From the NCBI GenBank assembly GCA_937863225.1, contig CALMEI010000046.1:1-40730 (forward strand): 40,730 nucleotides of DNA. The letters run 5' to 3'. A program made the translations under genes and the position numbers. The notes under the pieces were generated by a model. That model did not search any database and was not told where the DNA came from. It saw only the letters and a program-made list of their open reading frames with translations. The DNA is from an uncultured Polaromonas sp. (GTDB lineage: Bacteria > Pseudomonadota > Gammaproteobacteria > Burkholderiales > Burkholderiaceae_C). This document shows, piece after piece, positions 1-6,327 of the stretch. How positions within the stretch are numbered: position 1 is the stretch's first letter; every line of letters starts with the position of its first letter.

Positions 1-119
1 ATATCAGCCGCATTCATTTGTGAGAAAGGCGCATGGCGAGAGAGCTCTTGCCTAAAGTTGGCTAGCAAACTATTTGAAGGTTGCGCTGCGCTAATTTCGC
101 TAACAGGTGCAGTAGACAT
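1..119 (-). CDS. N-terminal fragment of a probable DUF294/CBS-domain nucleotidyltransferase-like regulator
   Basis: Only about the first 39 codons are present; the gene runs off the left edge. The ATG at 117-119 is preceded by AGAAAGGA at 5-nt spacing, which favours it over the in-frame ATG at 123-125. The protein begins MSTAPVSEISAAQ and continues with FRQELSRHAPFSQM, which resembles the start of cyclic-nucleotide-binding/CBS/DUF294 signalling proteins. In Burkholderiales such genes often follow an acetate-type symporter, as here, so position supports the call. The family assignment rests on about 15 residues and on context, so it is tentative. That a gene starts here is well supported by the ribosome binding site and open frame. 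Confidence 0.5.
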   Translation of the reverse strand, partial: MSTAPVSEISAAQPSNSLLANFRQELSRHAPFSQMNAAD

Positions 120-159
120 GAACATCCTTTCTAATTCGTACTTCACTGAAGTTTAGACG

Positions 160-193
160 AAAAAAAACCCTCGTGGCACATGGTCCACGAGGG
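160..193 (-). terminator. Intrinsic terminator of the symporter operon
   Basis: A perfect 9-bp stem pairs CCCTCGTGG (168-176) with CCACGAGGG (185-193) around an 8-nt loop. Read on the minus strand it is followed at once by eight T residues (complement of 160-167). It lies about 20 nt past the symporter stop codon, so it should end the DUF4212-symporter transcript before the next minus-strand gene. Confidence 0.93.
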
Positions 194-213
194 CGATTGA
201 CTTACATCAATAC

Positions 214-2328
214 TTAGTGTGCTGCGCTACCTTGGCTGGTTTTGCCATCCAAACTTGGGAAGCGAACATGCTCCACCAAATCTTGAATATCTTTACCAGG
301 TGCTTTGGTCAACATTGAAACCACGATGATCACAATGAAGCCCAATGGTACGCCGAACAAGCCAGCAGAGATAGGCGCAATGTCCCACCATGTATTGGCT
401 TTGATGATTTCAGGCGTAATGGCAGCGCCATGTGTCAACTTGTACAACCATGGTTGTGTTGTCAGCATGTAGTAGAAGGTGATGCCCAAACCAGCAATCA
501 TGCCCAATGATGCACCCCATTTGTTAGCACGCTTCCAGAAAATACCCAAGGTCAATGCTGGGAAGAAGGTTGCAGCGGCAAATGAGAACGCAGCAGACAC
601 CAAGAACAAAATGTCAGCAGGTTTTTGCGCAGCCACATAAGCAGCACACAAAGCAACAACCAACAACAATGCTTTTGACACCATCACGCGACGCGCTGTA
701 GATGCATTTGGATCAATCATTTTGTAGTACAGGTCATGTGACAAAGCGTTGGCAATTGTCAACAACAAGCCGTCAGCAGTAGACAACGCAGCTGCCAAAC
801 CGCCTGCGGCCACCATGCCTGACACAACGTAAGGCAAGCCACCAATTTCAGGGGTTGCCAACACAATGATGTCGCCACCAATGCTCATCTCAGCCAACTG
901 CAAAATGCCGTCTTTGTTGATATCAACGACGGATAACAATGATTTATCAACCGTACTCCAGCGTGCAATCCACTCTGGTAATTTGTCAAACGGTGTGTTC
1001 ACCAAAACGGTGTACACCTCGTATTTTGCCAATACGGCCAATGCTGGTGCAGTGAAGTACAGCAAGAAAATGAAGAACAAAGACCAGCTGACAGATTCAC
1101 GCGCTTCTTTAACAGAAGGTGTGGTGTAGTAACGCATCAAGATGTGTGGCAAAGCGGCTGTACCAATCATCAAACAGAACACCAATGCCAAGAAGTTTTT
1201 GCGAGCAATGTTTTGTGTTGCTTCATCTTTTCCTGGGAAGGGTTGTGCATGGCGAATTGGAGGTGCTGCTTTAGCGGCATTGGATGTGCGAGCTGCGGTG
1301 TAAGCAGCTTTAGCAGCGGTTTCGTCTTTAGGCAAAGCAGCAATTGCAGTCTCAGCCGCTTTGATAGCAGCAACAGATCCGTTAGACGCTTTCAAATCTT
1401 CCAGCACTTTCTCAGCAGCCGCTTTGTCTGCAGCCATAGAAGCAGGAACGTCTTTGAGTTTTTCAACTGCAGCATCAGAACGCGCCTTATAGATAGCACG
1501 AACTTCGAGTTCTTTAGGATCTTTCAACAATTGTTCTTCTTTAGCTGTCACTTTTTCCAAAGTGTAGCCATAGACTGCTTGAGGAATAGGCATGCCTGTG
1601 TGTTTCACAGACAACCAAACCACTGGCAACATGTAAGCAATGATCAAAATCACGTACTGCGCCACTTGAGTCCATGTCACCGCGCGCATACCGCCCAAGA
1701 ATGAACAAACCAAGATACCGGCCAAGCCTGCAAAAATACCCACTTCGAAAGCCAAACCTGTCAAGCGTGCTGTGATCAAGCCCACACCGTAAATTTGCGC
1801 CACAACGTAGGTGAATGAGCACAAAATCGCACCCACAATACCGATAAAGCGCGGCAAATTGCCTTCAAAACGTGCACCCAAAAAGTCAGGGATGGTGAAT
1901 TGACCAAACTTACGCAAGTAAGGTGCCAAGAACAGCGCTACCAAGCAGTAACCGCCGGTCCAACCCAAGATGAACGCCAAACCGCCAAAACCGGTGAGGT
2001 ACAAGGTACCCGCCATACCGATGAAAGACGCTGCTGACATCCAGTCGGCACCCGTTGCCATACCGTTGTACATCGCTGGTACTCGACGTCCAGCCACATA
2101 GTATTCGGCTGCATCGTTGGTACGACTCATCACACCGATACCTGCGTACAACAGCACGGTTGCCGCCAAGAACAAATAGCCAATCCAAGCACGGGGCAAG
2201 CCCATTTGCTCAAGAATAGCCAAAACGATTACGAACGAGATAAAGCCGCCTGTATACCACGTGTAGACTTTATTCAGACCTTTTTTAAAGTCGCTTTGCG
2301 ACTGGTTTTCACCGCCAAACAAGCCCAT
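214..2328 (-). CDS. Sodium:solute symporter large subunit, VC_2705/ActP-like
   Basis: Inner-membrane transporter of the SSS family (704 aa), probably importing a small carboxylate such as acetate with Na+. The order of hydrophobic segments and motifs such as ADWMSAASFIG and STADGLLLTIANALSHDLYYK fit the VC_2705 subfamily, which pairs with a DUF4212 small subunit, as here. The ATG at 2326-2328 follows AAGGAG at about 6-nt spacing and lies 1 nt after the upstream stop, indicating translational coupling. Two oddities stand out. Residues about 260-355 form an Ala/Lys/Glu-rich, probably helical insertion between membrane segments. Residues 469-480 form a textbook EF-hand loop. The exact substrate cannot be read from the sequence; naming it actP would be a guess. 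Confidence 0.88.
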   Translation of the reverse strand: MGLFGGENQSQSDFKKGLNKVYTWYTGGFISFVIVLAILEQMGLPRAWIGYLFLAATVLLYAGIGVMSRTNDAAEYYVAGRRVPAMYNGMATGADWMSAASFIGMAGTLYLTGFGGLAFILGWTGGYCLVALFLAPYLRKFGQFTIPDFLGARFEGNLPRFIGIVGAILCSFTYVVAQIYGVGLITARLTGLAFEVGIFAGLAGILVCSFLGGMRAVTWTQVAQYVILIIAYMLPVVWLSVKHTGMPIPQAVYGYTLEKVTAKEEQLLKDPKELEVRAIYKARSDAAVEKLKDVPASMAADKAAAEKVLEDLKASNGSVAAIKAAETAIAALPKDETAAKAAYTAARTSNAAKAAPPIRHAQPFPGKDEATQNIARKNFLALVFCLMIGTAALPHILMRYYTTPSVKEARESVSWSLFFIFLLYFTAPALAVLAKYEVYTVLVNTPFDKLPEWIARWSTVDKSLLSVVDINKDGILQLAEMSIGGDIIVLATPEIGGLPYVVSGMVAAGGLAAALSTADGLLLTIANALSHDLYYKMIDPNASTARRVMVSKALLLVVALCAAYVAAQKPADILFLVSAAFSFAAATFFPALTLGIFWKRANKWGASLGMIAGLGITFYYMLTTQPWLYKLTHGAAITPEIIKANTWWDIAPISAGLFGVPLGFIVIIVVSMLTKAPGKDIQDLVEHVRFPSLDGKTSQGSAAH

Positions 2329-2329
2329 A

Positions 2330-2587
2330 TTATTCTCCTTCTGCAACGCCGTATTCGACGTCTAGGTTGTTCATGTAACGAGCGTAAAACCAAATAATCA
2401 GGCAATACACCACCAATGCGCCTTGGGCAGCGACCCAAAACGAAAACGGCCAGCCAAAAAAGCTGAACGTCAATTCCCTGGCGAAATACACCAAGACGAA
2501 AGTTACCAAGAACCAAATGCCCAGCAATAAGGCCGTGATTCGCAGATTTTTGCTCCAGTATTCCTGGTGCTTTGCAGTAAGTTGCAT
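2330..2587 (-). CDS. DUF4212 symporter small subunit
   Basis: Small inner-membrane protein of 85 aa with two hydrophobic helices, starting MQLTAKHQEYWSKNLRIT and ending with an FYARYMNNLDVEYGV-like segment. The YW-x-KN-L-R start and the R-MN-LD-x-EYG tail are typical of DUF4212 (sodium/substrate symporter small subunit), not of DUF485 found with true ActP. The ATG follows GGGGAG at 5-nt spacing. Its TAA stop is one nucleotide before the symporter ATG, and the symporter's ribosome binding site lies inside this gene, so the two subunits are likely made in step. The promoter presumably lies in 2588-2806. Confidence 0.88.
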   Translation of the reverse strand: MQLTAKHQEYWSKNLRITALLLGIWFLVTFVLVYFARELTFSFFGWPFSFWVAAQGALVVYCLIIWFYARYMNNLDVEYGVAEGE

Positions 2588-2670
2588 ATTTGCTCCCCTT
2601 TTTTCATTTATCGAAATGCATTTTTAAGGCTTAGTTTTGCGTCGGTAGAACACAAAACCAAGCCACACGT

Positions 2671-2699
2671 GAAACAGATTGCTTAAACCTGTTCCACAT
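2671..2699. promoter_or_regulatory. Inverted repeat upstream of the symporter operon
   Basis: The 219-nt gap 2588-2806 separates the TPR gene from the symporter operon. It holds GTGAAACAG (2671-2679) and CTGTTCCAC (2691-2699), pairing over 8 of 9 positions with an 11-nt spacer. No T-run follows on the minus strand, so it is a weak terminator candidate for the TPR gene. It lies 84-112 nt before the DUF4212 start, where an operator could sit. I see no convincing -35/-10 pair in the gap. Confidence 0.3.
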
Positions 2700-2806
2700 A
2701 TGCGCCATTAAAACCAAACTAACTCTGAACTGTCATTATTACCCTACCGTCTCCCTCACCCCAACAAAATCAATCGCTTTTAACAAAACGTCAATTAACC
2801 AAAACC

Positions 2807-3448
2807 TCACAGCGAAACTTGCATTCCTGTTTCGCGTTCAAGTTGAGCTGCCACCTTGGGCTCAAATCCTTTTAAGTGACGGATCACTTTACGCGCCTCC
2901 TCTGGCTGCTCCAATAACATGTGTACACGTGCCATTTGGTACCAAGCAAAAGGACTCATGGGTTGTAAGACGGTATTGCGTTTGAGAGCGACCATGGCCT
3001 CATCAAAGCGCTTTTGACGTATCAGCACCAAGCCCAAACCGTACCAGGCCCGATCCATTTTTTCTTCGAGCGAAATGGCGACACGAAATTCACGCTCTGC
3101 TTCTTCGAGTTTGCCTAAAATTTCAGATACAAATGCCACGTTGAAATGGGCGTTTGATGCTTTTAGGTCTGTGTCGGGCGTGAGGGTAAGTACTTTTTCA
3201 AAGTAAGCAAGCGCTTGCGCAGGGTGCCCCGTTTGCATGGCGTCAAAACCCAGACTGTTCATTGCATGCACATGGTTGGGCGAACGCTGCAAAATTTCTT
3301 GAAACACTTCAACCGCTTTGGCGCGCATACCGAAGAACAACAAACCTTTGGCTTTCCAACGAAGCAAAAAATCATCCAATTTACTCAATGCTAACGGTGC
3401 GGACATGTTGTTTCCCGAAGTAAATTTGGTGTGGTCGACTGCATTCAT
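2807..3448 (-). CDS. Tetratricopeptide (TPR) repeat protein
   Basis: About 213 aa, cytoplasmic by appearance, with no signal peptide. Several TPR-like helix pairs can be read: residues around FQEILQRSPNHVHAMNSLG, AYFEKVLTLTPDTDLKASN, AEREFRVAISLEEKMDRAW and ALKRNTVLQPMSPFAW. Such proteins scaffold protein-protein contacts; no partner is evident. I chose the ATG at 3446-3448 because it overlaps the stop of the upstream membrane-protein gene as ATGA. A GTG at 3478 or an ATG at 3454 would add up to 10 residues. Neither start has a clear ribosome binding site. It is probably co-transcribed with the small membrane protein, which may point to a joint role. Confidence 0.75.
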   Translation of the reverse strand: MNAVDHTKFTSGNNMSAPLALSKLDDFLLRWKAKGLLFFGMRAKAVEVFQEILQRSPNHVHAMNSLGFDAMQTGHPAQALAYFEKVLTLTPDTDLKASNAHFNVAFVSEILGKLEEAEREFRVAISLEEKMDRAWYGLGLVLIRQKRFDEAMVALKRNTVLQPMSPFAWYQMARVHMLLEQPEEARKVIRHLKGFEPKVAAQLERETGMQVSL

Positions 3449-3741
3449 TGACATAGACTGGCCCCAGCTTGCACGCACAACTCTATCTTTTGTTTCACCA
3501 CAAAAACCCAGGCAATCACTAACCAGCTGGCTGCGGCTAATGGAATGTGTTGGTCTAATATCAATTTAGGACTCAATTTGCGTGTGATGTATAAGGCGGG
3601 CTTGGCAGCAATGTCCAACAGTTGCCAAAAAATGTTGGTCGATTTTTTTGCGCCCGCCAACAAACCCAATATGAACCGGCCGACGATGAACATCAAGGAC
3701 AGTTCTATTAAGCTTTTTAAGATGACGACAGCTAACAACAT
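3445..3741 (-). CDS. Small YggT-like inner-membrane protein, hypothetical
   Basis: About 98 aa with two hydrophobic stretches: an N-terminal segment covering LLAVVILKSLIELSLMF and a C-terminal one covering AAASWLVIAWVFVV. They are separated by a basic region (GAKKS, TRKLSPK). The topology resembles YggT proteins, but I see no decisive motif, so it stays hypothetical. The ATG at 3739-3741 is used; an in-frame TTG at 3762 is an alternative, and neither shows a Shine-Dalgarno. Its stop overlaps the TPR gene start by 4 nt, so the two are almost certainly one transcription unit. Confidence 0.6.
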   Translation of the reverse strand: MLLAVVILKSLIELSLMFIVGRFILGLLAGAKKSTNIFWQLLDIAAKPALYITRKLSPKLILDQHIPLAAASWLVIAWVFVVKQKIELCVQAGASLCQ

Positions 3742-3780
3742 AGGCAATAAAGGGGAGTCCAATAAAAATAGGGTCAGGCG

Positions 3781-3794
3781 AATATCGCGATATT
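3781..3794. promoter_or_regulatory. Perfect 14-bp palindrome AATATCGCGATATT
   Basis: A perfect palindrome lies in the 141-nt gap between the isomerase gene (stop 3883) and the small membrane-protein gene (ATG at 3741). It has no adjacent T-run, so it is not a typical terminator. Its place about 40 nt upstream of the start codon suits an operator. The regulator is unknown and chance cannot be excluded. Confidence 0.35.
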
Positions 3795-3882
3795 AGCTGA
3801 CTGATTACTGACCAATGTCTTATTTAGTCTCAATTCGGCCTCAAACCTAGGGTAATCACTAGGTACTCAAGTTTTTAATTCA

Positions 3883-4545
3883 TCAACTATGCTGGGACGA
3901 AGTATCAGGTTTTCGTGATACAGCAACCGGTATATGTGCTGCGGCGTTCCAATTGCCGTCATTGAACCATGCGTCTCCTTGCAGATAGGCAGCCAGCATA
4001 GGCAGCGCATCCAAACCAAAAAACAGTTTGCCGTCCACTTCAAATGTGGGTACTCCAAACACACCTTTGGCAATGGCCTCATCGGTATTGGTTTTCAATT
4101 TGGCTTTGACTTCTGGACCATTGGGGTCTTGCGCGGGTGAAAGTTCATCTATCAAGGTTTGCAGCCTGATGTTGTCATTTGCTGCCAAGCCAGTGCGCCA
4201 AACATGGTGGAATAATCGCTCTACCATGATGCGGCTGGGTGTTCCGAATTTGCCCAAGGCCACCGCCAAGCGCTGTAAAGCCAAGGGGTTAAACGGATGC
4301 GCTGCCGGAAACTGCAAGGGTATGGACAACTCACGTGCCAGCCACAATATTTGCCTGTAGGTCCAATCGCGTTTGGGAGGAATTTCTGCAGGACCGAGCT
4401 GTCCGTGGTGATTCAACACCCCTGCAAAAAGGATTGGCTGATATGTCACGCTGTAGCTGTTGCCCATCAATGCCACTGGCAGATGTTCAAAAGCCAAATA
4501 CGCGTATGGAGATATCACGTCAAAATAAAAAGTGATGTGTTTCAT
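3883..4545 (-). CDS. 2-hydroxychromene-2-carboxylate isomerase family (DsbA-like, GST-kappa type)
   Basis: The 220-aa protein has the thioredoxin-fold DsbA layout of HCCA isomerases. The N-terminus carries FYFDVISPYAYLAFEHLP with the SPYAY active-site segment. A helical insert follows (HPFNPLALQRLAVALG). The GVFGVPTFEVDGKLFFGLDAL segment carries the cis-proline. There is no CxxC motif, so it is a glutathione-dependent isomerase or transferase, not an oxidoreductase. Family members act in naphthalene degradation, but most chromosomal copies have unknown substrates and no aromatic pathway is visible here. The ATG overlaps the DUF1289 stop as ATGA, making a tight two-gene operon. Confidence 0.85.
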   Translation of the reverse strand: MKHITFYFDVISPYAYLAFEHLPVALMGNSYSVTYQPILFAGVLNHHGQLGPAEIPPKRDWTYRQILWLARELSIPLQFPAAHPFNPLALQRLAVALGKFGTPSRIMVERLFHHVWRTGLAANDNIRLQTLIDELSPAQDPNGPEVKAKLKTNTDEAIAKGVFGVPTFEVDGKLFFGLDALPMLAAYLQGDAWFNDGNWNAAAHIPVAVSRKPDTSSQHS

Positions 4546-4754
4546 GGTGTTGCGTTACCCTCGTTTTCGGTCCTGTCCATGCTTCTTCGCTGGTTGGACT
4601 TTCGCTGTTCAATCAGTACCCAAACTTGTTGCTTCATCGCATCGGTGCTGGTGCTCCAAGTTGCGATTTCATCCAAGGTTCGCCAGCAACCCTTACACCA
4701 TTGGCTGTCGACATCCATCTGGCAAACCGAGGTACAGGGCGATGGTATGGTCAT
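4542..4754 (-). CDS. DUF1289 small cysteine protein
   Basis: 70 aa. The signature is seen as SPCTSVCQMD, then WCKGCWRTLDEIATW: four cysteines spaced C-x3-C-x(n)-C-x2-C followed by R-T-x-x-E-I. The pattern suggests metal (Zn or Fe-S) binding; the function of the family is unknown to me. The C-terminal third is charged and low in hydrophobicity. The ATG at 4752-4754 has no clear Shine-Dalgarno, and a dispersed hairpin repeat (4761-4819) begins only 6 nt upstream of it. A second DUF1289 domain occurs in the window at 35708-36142. Confidence 0.85.
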   Translation of the reverse strand: MTIPSPCTSVCQMDVDSQWCKGCWRTLDEIATWSTSTDAMKQQVWVLIEQRKSNQRRSMDRTENEGNATP

Positions 4755-4760
4755 TTTATA

Positions 4761-4819
4761 TGAAAAATTAGGCTGTAGACGGCGTATTTATTGCCTATAG
4801 TGCTATTAATTATATAGCA
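4761..4819 (+). repeat. Dispersed hairpin repeat, copy A
   Basis: 59 bp between ybaK and the DUF1289 gene. It contains GGCGTATTTATTGCC, then a 6-bp stem TGCTAT (4801-4806)/ATAGCA (4814-4819) with a 7-nt loop. It matches copy C at 53 of 59 positions and copy B (opposite strand) at about 47 of 57. It lies antisense to the flanking minus-strand genes. Confidence 0.9.
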
Positions 4820-4840
4820 TCAACATGTGTGCAGGTGTTG

Positions 4841-5350
4841 TCATGCAACACACACCACATCAGCCACAGGTGCTTGGCTGAGTGATTGCAATGCCGCAGG
4901 CGTTACCTCAAACACCGCATGGGGATGCCCCGCTGCGGCCCATATGGTTTGAAACCTGAACAGCTCTTTGTCCAGCAATGTCACTGGCGGTGACAGATGC
5001 GCCACTGGCGAAACACCACCGATGCTTAAGCCTGTTTTAGAATTGACAAAATCGGCATCGGCGCGACCCAGCTTGGCAGCGTCCTCACAAACCAAGGCTT
5101 GCACTTTGGCTTCATCCACCCGTTTGTCACCGGATGTGATGACCAGCACAGCGGCATCATCCGACTTGCGGCGAAAAATGATGCTCTTGGCAATTTGTCC
5201 CAGTGCGACACCTAAAGCATCGGCCGCTTGTTGTGCTGTGCGAGCAGCGGCATCTAACATGACAGGTTGGTGTGAATGACCCGCCATAAGCAGGAAAGCG
5301 GTCACCCGTTGCACACCTTCGGGTTGTTGAGATGAATCAGCCTGTGCCAT
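4841..5350 (-). CDS. ybaK: YbaK/EbsC-type aminoacyl-tRNA deacylase
   Basis: A 169-aa editing protein of the YbaK/ProX superfamily, which hydrolyses mischarged aminoacyl-tRNA such as Cys-tRNA(Pro). Visible motifs in order: TAQQAADALGVALGQIAKS, VITSGDKRVDEAK, TGLSIGGVSPVAHL and IWAAAGHPHAVFEVTP, covering the family's substrate pocket. The ATG at 5348-5350 shares its first base with the HMG-CoA lyase stop (TGATG) and follows AAGGA at about 8 nt. A TTG three bases upstream is less likely. It is the last gene of the liu transcription unit although it has no metabolic link to leucine degradation. The exact tRNA specificity is not readable. Confidence 0.9.
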   Translation of the reverse strand: MAQADSSQQPEGVQRVTAFLLMAGHSHQPVMLDAAARTAQQAADALGVALGQIAKSIIFRRKSDDAAVLVITSGDKRVDEAKVQALVCEDAAKLGRADADFVNSKTGLSIGGVSPVAHLSPPVTLLDKELFRFQTIWAAAGHPHAVFEVTPAALQSLSQAPVADVVCVA

Positions 5351-6273
5351 CAAGCCATCCTTTTGTTCAGCAACGCTTTGGCTGCACGTGAATTGGTGGG
5401 GCGTTGTAAAAAGTCGCTGATAAATTGCCCCGCATCAATCAATTTGTCCATGTCAATTCCGGTCTCTATACCCATGCCATGCAAGAGGTACACCACATCT
5501 TCCGTAGCGACATTACCCGTAGCACCCTTGGCATAAGGGCAGCCCCCAAGTCCGGCAATCGATGTGTCATATTGCCATATGCCCATTTCTAAACAGCGCA
5601 AGGTATTGCCCAGTGCTTGACCATAGGTGTCGTGAAAATGCCCAGAAATGTCGTTGATGTCGTATACCGATAGTGCCGCTTCCATGGCACGCTGTACTTT
5701 GACAGGTGTACCCACGCCAATGGTGTCTGCCACGCCGATGTGCTGCACACCAATATCTTTCATGAGTTGGGCTACCATTTTGACGTTTGCCGGTGCAATA
5801 TCGCCTTCGTAAGGGCAACCAACGGTGCATGAAATGGCGCCTCGCACATGGATGTTTTTCTCTTTGGCCATGGCCACCACGGTGCGAAATCGCTCAATGC
5901 TTTCAGCTATCGTGCAATTGATGTTGCGTTTGCTGAACGCTTCGCTGGCAGCTGCAAACACCACAATTTCATCTGGCCATGTGGCATGCGGTCCTGCGAT
6001 ACTGGCTTCAAAACCCTGCATATTGGGTGTCAGTACCGAATAGCGCACGGCATTGTTGCGCACAATGCCCGCCATCACATCAGCGTTATCTGCCATTTGG
6101 GGCACCCATTTGGGCGATACATAACTGGTGACTTCAATCTCAGTCAGCCCTGCGTCCTGTAGCCTGTGCACCAATTCAATTTTGACGCTGGCGGGCACCG
6201 CCTGCTTTTCATTTTGCAAGCCATCACGTGGTCCCACTTCGACCAATTTCACTTTTGAAGGTACTGTCATCAT
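5350..6273 (-). CDS. mvaB: Hydroxymethylglutaryl-CoA lyase
   Basis: Cleaves HMG-CoA to acetoacetate and acetyl-CoA, the last step of leucine degradation. The 307-aa TIM-barrel protein shows VEVGPRDGLQNE near the N-terminus (catalytic Arg/Asp), SGHFHDTYG (metal-binding histidines) and GLGGCPYAKGATGNVATEDV with the active-site cysteine loop. These match HMG-CoA lyase rather than homocitrate synthase. The start is between ATGs at 6273 and 6270; a GAAG-like site lies upstream. It follows the carboxylase alpha subunit by about 55 nt and overlaps ybaK at its end. In liu nomenclature it is liuE. Confidence 0.94.
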   Translation of the reverse strand: MMTVPSKVKLVEVGPRDGLQNEKQAVPASVKIELVHRLQDAGLTEIEVTSYVSPKWVPQMADNADVMAGIVRNNAVRYSVLTPNMQGFEASIAGPHATWPDEIVVFAAASEAFSKRNINCTIAESIERFRTVVAMAKEKNIHVRGAISCTVGCPYEGDIAPANVKMVAQLMKDIGVQHIGVADTIGVGTPVKVQRAMEAALSVYDINDISGHFHDTYGQALGNTLRCLEMGIWQYDTSIAGLGGCPYAKGATGNVATEDVVYLLHGMGIETGIDMDKLIDAGQFISDFLQRPTNSRAAKALLNKRMA

Positions 6274-6327
6274 GCTTCCATTCTTCAATCAATCACCAAG
6301 CGATTTGCAATGATTCTGCCATTTTTT

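Noticed and set aside
1144-1704. A 186-codon open frame on the plus strand, opposite the symporter
   Set aside because: It is rich in Ser, Cys, Phe and Arg with no domain, and lies wholly antisense to a gene with strong family features; it is a by-product of the Ala/Lys-rich insertion.
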